From positions 1 through 46,928 of the forward strand of contig CAJXZB010000026.1 in the NCBI GenBank assembly GCA_913063405.1: 46,928 bases of DNA, written 5' to 3'. Position numbers and translations under genes: made by a program. The notes under the pieces were generated by a model. That model searched no databases and was not told where the DNA came from. It was given only the letters and a program-made list of their open reading frames with translations. The DNA is from an uncultured Ulvibacter sp. (GTDB lineage: Bacteria > Bacteroidota > Bacteroidia > Flavobacteriales > Flavobacteriaceae). Below, piece by piece: positions 36,048-46,859 of the stretch; position 1 is the stretch's first letter, and each line of letters starts with the position of its first letter.

Positions 36048-37724
36048 ATGCAGCAGATTGATTGGATCATCCTTATTGGCACACTTCTTTTTATCGTTTT
36101 ATACGGAACCTATAAATCCCGCGGCAGCAAAAATGTAACCGATTATCTAAAAGGCGGAAATGATTCCCGGTGGTGGACCATTGGACTAAGCGTTATGGCT
36201 ACGCAGGCGAGTGCCATTACCTTTCTTTCTACTCCAGGTCAGGCTTTTCACGACGGAATGGGCTTTGTACAGTTCTACTTTGGACTTCCAATTGCAATGG
36301 TGGTGATTTGTATGGTCTTTATTCCAATCTATCACCGACTGAACGTTTTTACCGCTTACGAATATTTGGAAACGCGTTTTGATTTAAAAACTAGGACCCT
36401 TACTGCCATTCTATTTTTAATACAGCGAGGGCTAGCTGCAGGGATCACGATTTTTGCACCCTCCATTATCTTATCGGCAGTATTGGGGTGGAACCTTATC
36501 CATCTTAATATTATTATTGGAGTATTAGTTATAATCTATACGGTAAGTGGTGGTACCAAGGCGGTAAGTGTAACACAAAAACAGCAAATGGTAGTGATAT
36601 TTGCAGGAATGTTTTTGGCGTTCTTAATGATCGTAAATTATCTTCCTTTGGATATCACGTTCACCAAAGCACTGGAGATTGCCGGTGCCAGCGGAAAAAT
36701 GGAAATATTGGACTTCTCGTTTAATTTAGAGAATCGCTACACGTTTTGGAGTGGGATTATTGGTGGTACTTTCTTGGCCCTCTCCTACTTTGGGACAGAT
36801 CAAAGCCAGGTGCAGCGTTATTTATCTGGTAAGTCTGTGCGTGAGAGCCAAATGGGATTGATATTTAATGGGATACTAAAGGTGCCGATGCAGTTCTTTA
36901 TTTTGTTGATAGGTGTAATGGTGTTCGTTTTTTATCAGTTTAACAGTTCGCCCCTACATTTTAATCCATCGGCGGTAAAAGATGTGATGGCTTCGGAATA
37001 TGCTTCGGAGTACCAGGCACTTCAGGCAAAGAAACTAACGCTAGAAACGCAGCTTAAAACCAAGCAAATAACCTACGCTCGCGCTGAAGCCTCTTCAGAA
37101 AAAGAAGCCTTACTGCAAGAAATTGTGGCCTTAAACACTTCCGAAGAAAATCTTAGAGAGCAATCTAAAGCGGTTATCAAGAAAGCCAACCCAGATGCCG
37201 AAACCAACGACAAGGATTACGTCTTTATTCATTTTATATTGAACAACCTCCCTCGCGGACTTATAGGCCTGCTGCTCGCTGTGATTTTAAGTGCGGCAAT
37301 GTCATCCACTGCTTCAGAATTAAACGCTTTAGGTTCCACGACTGCCATTGATTTGTACAGACGTAATGCCGCGGGAAGAAATGAACGGCATTATATACGT
37401 ATGTCCAAATGGTTTACGCTGCTATGGGGTGTTATTGCTATAGGAGTTGCCTGTGTTGCTAATTTGTTTGATAATTTGATACAGTTGGTAAATATTATCG
37501 GATCTATTTTCTACGGAAATGTATTGGGTATCTTCTTACTTGCATTCTTTGTAAAGTTTGTTTCGAGCCGCTCTGTTTTTATTTCAGCTATAATTACTCA
37601 GGTCATTATTATTTTCTTCTGGTGGATTGATTTGATGCCTTACTTATGGCTCAATTTGGTGGGCTGTGCAATTGTTATGGGGATTGCAATGTTATTGGAA
37701 GGAATTGCACCTAAGAAAGAATGA
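36048..37724 (+). CDS. Sodium:solute symporter (SSS family)
   Basis: A 558-residue transporter with about 13 hydrophobic helices. SSS features include SVMATQASAITFLSTPGQAF, which contributes to the sodium site near the unwound helix 1, the GGTKAV loop in YTVSGGTKAVSVTQKQQM, SYFGTDQSQVQRYLSGKS, and SAAMSSTASELNALGSTTAI, with the conserved sodium-site Ser residues. A hydrophilic, helical insert (about residues 315-385, rich in Lys, Glu and Ala) separates two helices and may form a coiled coil. The substrate is unknown; a sugar or acidic sugar released by the PIG-L partner is plausible. Confidence 0.92.
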   Translation: MQQIDWIILIGTLLFIVLYGTYKSRGSKNVTDYLKGGNDSRWWTIGLSVMATQASAITFLSTPGQAFHDGMGFVQFYFGLPIAMVVICMVFIPIYHRLNVFTAYEYLETRFDLKTRTLTAILFLIQRGLAAGITIFAPSIILSAVLGWNLIHLNIIIGVLVIIYTVSGGTKAVSVTQKQQMVVIFAGMFLAFLMIVNYLPLDITFTKALEIAGASGKMEILDFSFNLENRYTFWSGIIGGTFLALSYFGTDQSQVQRYLSGKSVRESQMGLIFNGILKVPMQFFILLIGVMVFVFYQFNSSPLHFNPSAVKDVMASEYASEYQALQAKKLTLETQLKTKQITYARAEASSEKEALLQEIVALNTSEENLREQSKAVIKKANPDAETNDKDYVFIHFILNNLPRGLIGLLLAVILSAAMSSTASELNALGSTTAIDLYRRNAAGRNERHYIRMSKWFTLLWGVIAIGVACVANLFDNLIQLVNIIGSIFYGNVLGIFLLAFFVKFVSSRSVFISAIITQVIIIFFWWIDLMPYLWLNLVGCAIVMGIAMLLEGIAPKKE

Positions 37725-37978
37725 CACCTGAAATGAATATATTTATAAAAATATGAGTAACTCCATAACGCTAAAACAACGCATATCATTCTAAATTGGC
37801 AGGATAAACGCACTAAAGGTACTCATATAAACAAGTTGGGCTTAATTTAAACCATGAAGTATCTTTGTCTAGTATTAGGCATATAAAGCGTTGTTTTAAA
37901 ATGTTTTACGTCGATAACGAAAATATCTACAACCCTTTTTATATCTTTAAAAAAAAGTTTAAATCACTTCATTATAAA
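37725..37978. other. AT-rich intergenic region with two interleaved inverted repeats
   Basis: There is no convincing gene. ATATGAGTA (37751-37759) is inverted at 37820-37828, and TAAAACAACGC (37772-37782) is inverted at 37888-37898. The order A-B-A'-B' would give a pseudoknot rather than nested stems. It lies between the symporter stop and the stop of the minus-strand SnoaL-like gene. Confidence 0.5.
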
Positions 37979-38332
37979 TTATGCTCCGTAGTAAAATTTC
38001 TCCTTAATTATCTTCCCGTCTTTCCAATCTTGAACAGCAACTTGAGTGTAATTTCTTATTCCCCAATCTTTATGAGTATAATCAAAATGCCTTTCTACCA
38101 TTGTTGTATTCTCTCCAATTGTTACTTTTAGAGGTTTAGCACCTCTGAATTCTGTTATAGCTCCGAAGAAATCTTCTTCACGTTTTCTATTGGCTGTCTT
38201 TCCTTCAGTAATAGGATTGTCATTTTCTTGCATAACTACATCGTCATGATAGAATTGGTCAAAAGCTTCCAAAGCTTTTCCTTGAAGGACCATGTCATTA
38301 ATTGTGCTGATTTTTTCTAAAAGTGTATTCAT
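37979..38332 (-). CDS. SnoaL/NTF2-like domain protein
   Basis: I place the start at the ATG at 38332 (NTLLEKISTINDMVLQGKAL), because the extra 13 residues from 38371 do not look like part of the domain. The 117-residue product has the cone-shaped NTF2 fold pattern: an N-terminal helix, FDQFYHDDVVMQENDN, a two-helix connection, then strands ending in IKEKFYYG. Members act as isomerases or as general small-molecule pockets; nothing here fixes the substrate. It is followed upstream, on the same strand, by a Crp/Fnr regulator. Confidence 0.85.
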   Translation of the reverse strand: MNTLLEKISTINDMVLQGKALEAFDQFYHDDVVMQENDNPITEGKTANRKREEDFFGAITEFRGAKPLKVTIGENTTMVERHFDYTHKDWGIRNYTQVAVQDWKDGKIIKEKFYYGA

Positions 38333-38427
38333 TTTTATTGTTTTAATCATTACAATACAAATGTCTAACACAATAAACCCTTAGAAAATGAAGTAGATTA
38401 TTAAATGATATTAAACTAGATTAACAT

Positions 38428-39012
38428 CTATTGGTTTTGAATGAGTTGACCTTTAATTTTACTTAAAAACTCTTTGGTAATACCTAGATAGGAAGCTATC
38501 ATATATTGTGGGACACGCTGTTCAATTTTTGGATATGCCTCTTTGAAAATTAGATAGCGTTCTTTTGCTGTTAGACTAAAATTTCTAATAATCCTTTTTT
38601 GTGAAGCTACAAAGGCACGTTCTATAATCTTTCTAAAAAAGCGTTCTAGTTTAGGAATCTCTGCATATAACTCCTTAAGATTATTGTAGGTAAATTGAAT
38701 AAGTTCAGTATTCTCTAAGCATTGAAGGTTGAAATCGGCAGGAGTTTGAGTTATAAAACTTCCCAAATCGGATGACCACCAATCTTCAATAGAGAACATC
38801 ACGATATGTTCTTGACCTTCTCCATCCATATAAAATGTTTTAGTGCATCCCGAAATAATAAAATTAGCACTTTTGCATATATCGCCTTGTTGTACTATGT
38901 ATTGGTCTTTGAGATAGTTTCTATGAACTATTTTAGAAAGTAAAATAATTTCTTCTTCAATAGTTAAGTTGATATATTTATTTATATAATCTAATAAAGG
39001 TAAATGATTCAT
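38428..39012 (-). CDS. Crp/Fnr-family transcriptional regulator
   Basis: A 194-residue regulator unrelated in detail to the one at 27568. It has an N-terminal beta-roll with YLKDQYIVQQGDICKSANFI and IEDWWSSDLGSF, and a winged-HTH C-terminus with the short recognition segment QYMIASYLGITKEFLSKI. This subtype is common in Bacteroidota and often regulates single neighbouring genes. It lies 95 bp upstream of the SnoaL-like gene on the same strand, its likely target. There are no Cys ligands for an Fe-S centre. Confidence 0.88.
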   Translation of the reverse strand: MNHLPLLDYINKYINLTIEEEIILLSKIVHRNYLKDQYIVQQGDICKSANFIISGCTKTFYMDGEGQEHIVMFSIEDWWSSDLGSFITQTPADFNLQCLENTELIQFTYNNLKELYAEIPKLERFFRKIIERAFVASQKRIIRNFSLTAKERYLIFKEAYPKIEQRVPQYMIASYLGITKEFLSKIKGQLIQNQ

Positions 39013-39073
39013 TTATGTTTTTAGCTTATGCTTAATTTATTCCATCGTGTTTGTATAAGATTAGCTGCATGTT

Positions 39074-39364
39074 TTAAGTACTATCTTCCGTTAAGCAATA
39101 TTCTAATCTTAGAGGAATTTCACAAAAGGAGGTTATTTTTTTTGCTTGTTTATGCTCTTCTTCTTTTACACCTATTTTCCAATAAGAACTAGTGTAAAGA
39201 AAAGCATTTTTAAAGCTATTCTCATTTGTTAGATGTCTTTTAATTTCCCTAATTGTACTCAATTCACCAGCGACAAAAATATTTGGGACTCCTTCTAAGT
39301 TCTTAATTCTTTTTATTGCATCTAACTGCTGCTTGCTTTTGATTTCCGGATTAGGATGAATCAA
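39074..39364 (-). pseudogene. Siderophore-interacting protein (SIP), C-terminal remnant
   Basis: Ninety-six residues corresponding only to the C-terminal part of a SIP-type flavin reductase. The diagnostic segments are PNIFVAGELSTIREIKRHL and SSYWKIGVKEEEHKQAKK. The whole FAD-binding domain and the N-terminus, about two thirds of the protein, are absent. The open frame begins at a TTG directly preceded by a TAG, so it is a chance start. No transposon is seen next to it; the thiamine operon ends about 115 bp away. Confidence 0.82.
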
Positions 39365-39481
39365 CTATTGAACTTCAAAATTTTTAGGTATGGATGGTTA
39401 TGATTTTTATAATTGATATTCATGTTTCTTTGAAGGACTATGCCATTGACTTTGAAAATAACATTTTATTGTTTAATAAGA

Positions 39482-40549
39482 TTATGACACCCCGCTTAAT
39501 AAGCCCTTCTTTAAATTTACAAGCTCTTTTCCAAAGCCATTATTTTGTAATATTTCAATAGCTAATTTGCTTCGTACTCCTGATTTACAAAACACTAAAA
39601 GGCTTTTGTCTTTCGGGATTTCATGATGCCTTTGGGACAATTCATCTAATGGAATATGAATACTCGCAATATGGGATTCATTTCGCTCAATGTATGTTCT
39701 TACATCAAGTACGTTGAAGTTTGAAGATTGTTCCTTGTATTCCTGAAAGCTAATTTCTTTAGTGGCCTTTGGAATTCCGCAAAGTACGAGATAATCATCA
39801 TCCAACGATTTTATAGAAATTGAAGTATTCTTCTCAAAAGAGAATGTCAACTGTTTCATAGAAAGCGCATTAAATGTTAATAATTTACCTGATAATATGC
39901 TTCCTAAGCCTAATATGATTTTTAAGACTTCATTGGCCTGTATGCTTCCAATAATACCAGCTAAGACACCAAGTACACCTATTTCTGAGCAATTAGCTAC
40001 TTCATTTGGTCTTGGTGCTGTTGGATATAAGCATCTGTAGGTGGTGCCGTTTTTATAATTAAATACAGATACTTGCCCTTCGAACTTAAAAATAGACCCG
40101 AAAACAACAGGTTTATTAGTTATTACTGCAGCATCATTAATTAAATATCTGGTTGGAAAATTATCTGTTCCGTCTACAATAATATCATATTTTTTAAATA
40201 AATCAAGAACATTCTCTTTGGTAAGTCTTGTTTTATAAACATCAAACTTGATGAATGGGTTTAATAATTGTAATCGTTTTGCAGCAGATTTAGCCTTGTT
40301 TTCCTTAATATCTTTGTAGGTATATAGTATTTGGCGTTGAAGATTTGATTGTTCTACATCATCATCATCAGCAATACCAATTGTACCAATACCTGCAGCA
40401 GTTAGGTATTGTAATATTGGGCAGCCTAAACCTCCTGCACCAACAACTAACACTTTGGCTTGCTTTAATTTTAGTTGACCTTCTAAACCAATCTCATTAA
40501 GTAATAAGTGTCTGCGGTATTGCTCTTCTTCTTCTACAGATAAATTCAT
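39482..40549 (-). CDS. thiF: ThiF/MoeB-type adenylyltransferase with rhodanese domain
   Basis: A 355-residue enzyme that adenylates the ThiS C-terminus (GG) before sulphur transfer. The E1-like domain has VLVVGAGGLGCPILQYLTAA, DDDDVEQSNLQRQILY, the catalytic region DGTDNFPTRYLINDA and ANCSEIGVLGVLAG. A C-terminal rhodanese domain (from about residue 265) includes FNVLDVRTYIERNE and the active-site loop VFCKSGVRSKLA with its Cys, so the sulphur relay is built into the same chain. It is the last gene of the thi operon, 2 bp after thiH. Confidence 0.93.
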   Translation of the reverse strand: MNLSVEEEEQYRRHLLLNEIGLEGQLKLKQAKVLVVGAGGLGCPILQYLTAAGIGTIGIADDDDVEQSNLQRQILYTYKDIKENKAKSAAKRLQLLNPFIKFDVYKTRLTKENVLDLFKKYDIIVDGTDNFPTRYLINDAAVITNKPVVFGSIFKFEGQVSVFNYKNGTTYRCLYPTAPRPNEVANCSEIGVLGVLAGIIGSIQANEVLKIILGLGSILSGKLLTFNALSMKQLTFSFEKNTSISIKSLDDDYLVLCGIPKATKEISFQEYKEQSSNFNVLDVRTYIERNESHIASIHIPLDELSQRHHEIPKDKSLLVFCKSGVRSKLAIEILQNNGFGKELVNLKKGLLSGVS

Positions 40550-40551
40550 AG

Positions 40552-41673
40552 TTACATTAATTCAGAGTAATTTTTATCCCAATCTTTCCAGACGACTTCA
40601 TAACCCTGCGATTTAATCATTCGTTTTATGTCTTCGGTATTTCTTTCGTCCGAGATTTCGAACTGCTCTAAAGATTGTGGGGCAACTGCATAACCACCAG
40701 GGTTTGTTTTAGACTCTGCACTAATGGACGTAATTCCAAGATTAATAATATTGTTTCTAAAGTTTTCACTTTCTCTAGTAGACATAGATAATTCTACATC
40801 CTCATCCAATAATCGGTATGCACAAATCAACTGTACTAAATCGGCATCTGTCATTTCAACTTTTGGCTGAACTTTTCCTTGGTGTGGGCGAAGCCTAGGA
40901 AAAGAAATCGAGTATTTTGTTTTCCAATAGTTCCTTTGTAAATGCTTTAAATGAAGGGCTGTATAAAAACTATCTACTCTCCAATCTTCTAAACCAAATA
41001 AAGCACCAATTCCAATTTTATGAATTCCAGCCTTACCTAATCGATCTGGAGTGTCTAAACGGTAGTCAAAATTTGATTTTTTACCTTTTGGGTGATGTAT
41101 TTTGTAGGTCGCTTTATGATAGGTTTCTTGATACACCAATACCGCATATAGTCCTTCTTCAATTAAGGTTTCATATTCTTCCTGATTTAGCGGTTGTACT
41201 TCAATACTAATATTAGAGAAGTGTTCGCGAATTAAATGAATAGCGCCTTTTAAATAAGAGACACCTACAGTTCTATTTGCCTCACCAGTAACTAAAAGAA
41301 TATGGTCATATCCAAGGTCTTTAATATGTGCCACTTCCTGAAGAATCTCTTTGTCTGAAAGTGTTTTTCTTTTGATTTTGTTGGTCATACTAAATCCGCA
41401 ATACGTACAAATATTCTGGCATTCGTTTGACAAATACATAGGAATGTACATTTGAATTGTATTACCAAAACGCTTTTTTGTAACGGAATTGCTACGTTGC
41501 GCCATTTGCTCAATAAAAGGTTTTGCGGCTGGCGAAATCAATACTTTGAAATCTTCTAAAGTGATTTTGTCTTTAGACAATACGGTTTGAACATCTTGAG
41601 AAGAGAAGTTATAAATTTCTTTTTCTAATGAATCCCAATCGTATAAATCAAAAGTGTCTTTAAAATTACTCAT
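40552..41673 (-). CDS. thiH: 2-Iminoacetate synthase (radical SAM)
   Basis: A 373-residue tyrosine lyase giving dehydroglycine for thiazole formation. The radical-SAM cluster motif is in [20 protein letters not shown] (CxxxCxxC), with [29 protein letters not shown] and [12 protein letters not shown] as ThiH family blocks. It overlaps thiG by 8 bp. The enzyme is oxygen-sensitive and normally replaces the ThiO route. Confidence 0.96.
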   Translation of the reverse strand: MSNFKDTFDLYDWDSLEKEIYNFSSQDVQTVLSKDKITLEDFKVLISPAAKPFIEQMAQRSNSVTKKRFGNTIQMYIPMYLSNECQNICTYCGFSMTNKIKRKTLSDKEILQEVAHIKDLGYDHILLVTGEANRTVGVSYLKGAIHLIREHFSNISIEVQPLNQEEYETLIEEGLYAVLVYQETYHKATYKIHHPKGKKSNFDYRLDTPDRLGKAGIHKIGIGALFGLEDWRVDSFYTALHLKHLQRNYWKTKYSISFPRLRPHQGKVQPKVEMTDADLVQLICAYRLLDEDVELSMSTRESENFRNNIINLGITSISAESKTNPGGYAVAPQSLEQFEISDERNTEDIKRMIKSQGYEVVWKDWDKNYSELM

Positions 41674-42439
41674 TTAAAAAAGAGGTTAAAGGACTACTTG
41701 CTTCTGCATGTTGTTTTACGGGAGCTAATTTTGCATTATATGCCATTCTACCAGCCACTACAGCCATTTTAAATGCAACACCCATTTCTATTGGATTCTG
41801 TGAAACAGCTATTGCTGTATTTACCAATACAGCATCTGCACCCAGTTCCATTGCAAATGCAGCATGAGATGGAGTACCAATTCCGGCATCAACAATAACA
41901 GGAACGTTACTTTGCTCAATAATAATTTCTAGAAAATCCTTAGTCATAATCCCTTTATTACTTCCTATAGGAGCGCCAAGAGGCATGACACATTGTACAC
42001 CAACTTCTTCTAACCTTTTACATAAAACAGGGTCTGCATGAATATATGGCATTACCACAAAACCTTGTTTTACTAATGCCTCCGCAGCCTCTAGTGTTTC
42101 AATAGGGTCTGGCAATAAAAATTTAGGGTCTGGATGTATTTCTAATTTTATCCAATTTGTTTTTAGAGCTTCTCTAGCTAATTCTGCAGCAAACACTGCT
42201 TCTTTAGCAGTTCTTACGCCTGAAGTGTTGGGGAGTAAGTTAATGTGATTCTCTTTAAGGTGAATTAATATATCATCAGACTCGTTGTTTATTTCTACTC
42301 TTTTTAGAGCAACAGTAACTAGTTCACTTTCAGAAGCAATAATGGCTTCACGCATTTTTTGTGAACTATTAAACTTTCCTGTTCCAGTAAATAGCCTAGA
42401 GCTAAAAGTTTTGTCTGCTATTTTAAGTGCATCTGTCAT
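41666..42439 (-). CDS. thiG: Thiazole synthase
   Basis: A 257-residue barrel enzyme that forms the thiazole phosphate from DXP, ThiS thiocarboxylate and dehydroglycine. I take the ATG at 42439 ([20 protein letters not shown]), which leaves one base between it and the thiE stop; the longer reading from 42592 runs inside thiE and has an unrelated N-terminus. Motifs include [51 protein letters not shown] and [20 protein letters not shown]. Confidence 0.97.
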   Translation of the reverse strand: MTDALKIADKTFSSRLFTGTGKFNSSQKMREAIIASESELVTVALKRVEINNESDDILIHLKENHINLLPNTSGVRTAKEAVFAAELAREALKTNWIKLEIHPDPKFLLPDPIETLEAAEALVKQGFVVMPYIHADPVLCKRLEEVGVQCVMPLGAPIGSNKGIMTKDFLEIIIEQSNVPVIVDAGIGTPSHAAFAMELGADAVLVNTAIAVSQNPIEMGVAFKMAVVAGRMAYNAKLAPVKQHAEASSPLTSFLNE

Positions 42440-42440
42440 T

Positions 42441-43094
42441 TTATTTTTTTTGATTTGGTTTCCAAACTTGTTCTTGCGAAGAAGACGTTTGTAATAGTTT
42501 GTTAAATAGACTAATTTTATTAAAGTCTTTTGTGATTTCACTTGAGGCAGCAATACCATAAATGCCAGTTTCCAAAATTTCGGGAATATCATTTAAAGTA
42601 ATTCCACCAATGGCAGTAATTGGTGTGTCTGTTTTTAATGCTTCAAGAATGCTTAAGTAACCACTACACCCAATCATAGGACTCAAATTGTCTTTAGTAT
42701 TGGTAAAACTGTACGGGCCTAAGCCAATATAGTCTACTTTTTTATTGATTAGATTTTGGCAATCTTGAATTGTATTTGCTGTCCCTCCAATAAAATAAAA
42801 TTTGCCTAAATATTTTCTTGCTATCATTGGACAGGTGTCACTTTTTCCTAAATGAACTCCGTCTGCTTTAACGGCAGCCGCAATTTTGTAATAATCATTG
42901 ATGATTAATCGTGTTTGAAAGTGAGTAGTTATTTCTCTAGCTTGTTTTGCTATTTTCAGAAGGGTCACTTCATCTATATTTTTTAAACGTAACTGTACCA
43001 ATTCAACACCAGCAGTACACGCACTTTGAATATTATTTAAATGGGCTTCAGGAGTTTTTCCTTGTGATATGTAATGTAGTCTTGGTAATTGCAT
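42441..43094 (-). CDS. thiE: Thiamine phosphate synthase
   Basis: A 217-residue barrel enzyme that couples HMP-PP with thiazole phosphate. Canonical motifs are present: [40 protein letters not shown] and AIGGITLND. It overlaps thiD by one base. This is the complete, canonical copy; a divergent second copy lies upstream of thiD. Confidence 0.95.
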   Translation of the reverse strand: MQLPRLHYISQGKTPEAHLNNIQSACTAGVELVQLRLKNIDEVTLLKIAKQAREITTHFQTRLIINDYYKIAAAVKADGVHLGKSDTCPMIARKYLGKFYFIGGTANTIQDCQNLINKKVDYIGLGPYSFTNTKDNLSPMIGCSGYLSILEALKTDTPITAIGGITLNDIPEILETGIYGIAASSEITKDFNKISLFNKLLQTSSSQEQVWKPNQKK

Positions 43095-43852
43095 TAGCTT
43101 ACTGTTATATGATTTCCTAAAAGGGTTTTGTTTGAACTTAAAAATTGTTCAGCATATCTTTTTCCTAATACTACTGCTTCTTTTATAGGATAGCCTAATA
43201 GTAAGTTACTTGCAATTGCCGACGATAGCACACATCCACTACCGTGTTTTGGGAAAACTGTCACCTCGATAGGTTCAATATTTAATTGAATGATGTTATT
43301 ATAATACAATTGGTCCAAGCCAATTGTATCCGTTCGGTGTCCTCCTTTTAGATACAAATTCGTTTTACTACTGATATGTGCTATAGTATCTTCAATTGAT
43401 TTTTCAGGATATAAGTTTTGAATTTCTTCATAGTTTGGTGTGATTAGGTAGACTTTATCTAAAAGTGAATTTAAGATGCTTATATCATCTTTAATATGAA
43501 AGTCATAACCAGCACTTGCTTTTAAAATAGGGTCCAAAATGATTTTTATGTTAAGATTCAATTGATGTAGTTTCTCTAATATTACAGACAAGGTCTGCCA
43601 ATTTTGAACGATACCAATTTTAACGACTTCAATTTTGAAACGTTCAAATAGCGTTTCAATTTGTTTAACTATGATTTCGGTATCAATCCAATGAGAAGTT
43701 TTAAAATCGATATCATTTTGAACAGTTACTGTTGTACATACTGATAAACCATATAAACCATGGGCTTGAAAGGTCTTCATATCAGAAGTTAAGCCTGCTC
43801 CACTTGAGGGATCTAAACCTGCTATAGTAAGTATGTATTGATGTGTGTTCAA
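43094..43852 (-). CDS. thiD: Hydroxymethylpyrimidine/phosphomethylpyrimidine kinase
   Basis: A 252-residue ribokinase-fold enzyme phosphorylating HMP and HMP-P. Visible motifs are ILTIAGLDPSSGAGLTSDMK, VKIGIVQNW, ILDPILKASAGYDF, LITPNYEE and the C-terminal anion-hole segment HGSGCVLSSAIASNLLLG. Translation starts at TTG (43852), because a TAA stop lies immediately upstream in frame and the TTG gives the normal N-terminus. The gene follows the ThiE-like gene without a gap. Confidence 0.95.
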   Translation of the reverse strand: MNTHQYILTIAGLDPSSGAGLTSDMKTFQAHGLYGLSVCTTVTVQNDIDFKTSHWIDTEIIVKQIETLFERFKIEVVKIGIVQNWQTLSVILEKLHQLNLNIKIILDPILKASAGYDFHIKDDISILNSLLDKVYLITPNYEEIQNLYPEKSIEDTIAHISSKTNLYLKGGHRTDTIGLDQLYYNNIIQLNIEPIEVTVFPKHGSGCVLSSAIASNLLLGYPIKEAVVLGKRYAEQFLSSNKTLLGNHITVS

Positions 43853-44458
43853 TTAGTTATAGTTTTTTGTCTTAGTGAAATAGTACCTCATTGTTTTAAA
43901 ATCTGTAATAGGAGTGTGACTGTTCCAAATTCCCCCCAAAACACCAACACCCTTAAATCCTAATTTTGTAAATTCTGCTAGATTAGCCCTTGTAACTCCG
44001 CCCATACCAATGATTAGTTTATCTATATGATTCACATCAAAACCTCTTCCTTTATATCCTTTTTTAGATATTGAAGAGAAAACAGGACTTAATAAATGAT
44101 AATCGAATTCAAATTCACAATTGGCTAACTCTTCGGGTTCATGAAAAGAACTACTTATAGTTTTACCAAACATATTTAAATCTTTAAAGTAACGTCCTGG
44201 GTTATTTATATTTTCTCTTCTTTTTTGTTCTTGAAAATGTATTCCCTTTAAATTATATTGATTAATCAGTTTATGAAAATAATGTACAATAACCCTATTA
44301 TGATATTTTGAATCAATCTGATTTAAATAATAGCAGTGTTCTTTATAATCTTTAGTAGGTTTTCGGAAATGATAGTATTCTAAACCAGCCTTAAAAAGCT
44401 GATTTAGAATTGTTATTTCATCTTTGACATCCTTTTCAGGAGCTATAAGTACAATCAT
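43853..44458 (-). CDS. Divergent ThiE/TenI-like protein
   Basis: A 201-residue barrel protein of the thiamine phosphate synthase/TenI superfamily. It keeps EYYHFRKPTKD, LKGIHFQEQKRR, LSPVFSSISKKGY and IGMGGV. It does not keep the NDY/NDR element and GVHLG of the canonical copy at 42441; the matching position reads VHYFHKL. It may be a TenI-like thiazole tautomerase or a specialised synthase. Placement between thiC and thiD with 3 bp and 0 bp gaps ties it firmly to thiamine synthesis. Confidence 0.85.
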   Translation of the reverse strand: MIVLIAPEKDVKDEITILNQLFKAGLEYYHFRKPTKDYKEHCYYLNQIDSKYHNRVIVHYFHKLINQYNLKGIHFQEQKRRENINNPGRYFKDLNMFGKTISSSFHEPEELANCEFEFDYHLLSPVFSSISKKGYKGRGFDVNHIDKLIIGMGGVTRANLAEFTKLGFKGVGVLGGIWNSHTPITDFKTMRYYFTKTKNYN

Positions 44459-44461
44459 GTT

Positions 44462-46366
<1,905 letters not shown>

Positions 46367-46570
46367 TTAACCTCCTTGTGTGGCTTTAATAATTAAGATA
46401 TTATCGTTTTGGTTAAATTGTTGTGATTCCCATGAGTTTTTAGAAACAATTTTATTATTGATTGCTATTGCAATGCCATCAATGGTAGTATTCATTTTTT
46501 GAAGTAATTGATGAATGTTTGCACTTTCTTCAATTTCAATTTGAGTTTCATTTACTAGAATAGTAATCAT
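46367..46570 (-). CDS. thiS: Sulphur carrier protein ThiS
   Basis: A 67-residue ubiquitin-like sulphur carrier ending in the obligatory diglycine (KATQGG) that ThiF adenylates. I use the ATG at 46570 (ITILVNETQIEIEE), the normal N-terminus; an ATG two codons upstream (46576) is also possible. It is the first gene of the thi operon, behind the TPP riboswitch. Confidence 0.93.
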   Translation of the reverse strand: MITILVNETQIEIEESANIHQLLQKMNTTIDGIAIAINNKIVSKNSWESQQFNQNDNILIIKATQGG

Positions 46571-46689
46571 ATACATAATAGTATTAATGTTTAACTACGA
46601 AACCAAAAGGGAAAGGGAATTGTTCTTTGAAATGTATGATTCTTAACAACCACATCATGAAAAGGAAGGAACTTCTATAGGAGCTCTTT

Positions 46690-46770
46690 AACTTTTTCCT
46701 TCGTCGGTACTAACCGTATCAGGTTCAAAGGGTATTTCTCAGTTCTGGTATTAGAACACCCCTAAAGTTT
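46690..46770 (-). promoter_or_regulatory. TPP (THI-box) riboswitch
   Basis: On the minus strand the conserved THI elements appear in order: GGGGTG, CTGAGA (46742-46737), ACCC (46733-46730), AACCTGAT (46725-46718) and GAAGGAAAAAGTT (46702-46690). Outer stem P1 is formed by AACTTT and AAAGTT. It should turn down the thi operon when thiamine pyrophosphate is plentiful. I could not identify a clear terminator between it and thiS, about 115 bases away, so control may act on translation. A weak -7-like TACATTGT lies at its 5' side. Confidence 0.95.
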
Positions 46771-46859
46771 ACAATGTAAAAGTATTAAAAAACTGGCTTT
46801 GAGGCTATTTTAATTACACTTTTTATCTACAATACAATTTAGAATGAAAATAGTGGACT

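Noticed and set aside
37865..38131. Plus-strand 88-residue open frame over the SnoaL-like gene
   Set aside because: It is antisense to a recognisable domain and has no family features.
40917..41210. Plus-strand open frame inside thiH
   Set aside because: It is a shadow of the conserved radical-SAM gene on the other strand.
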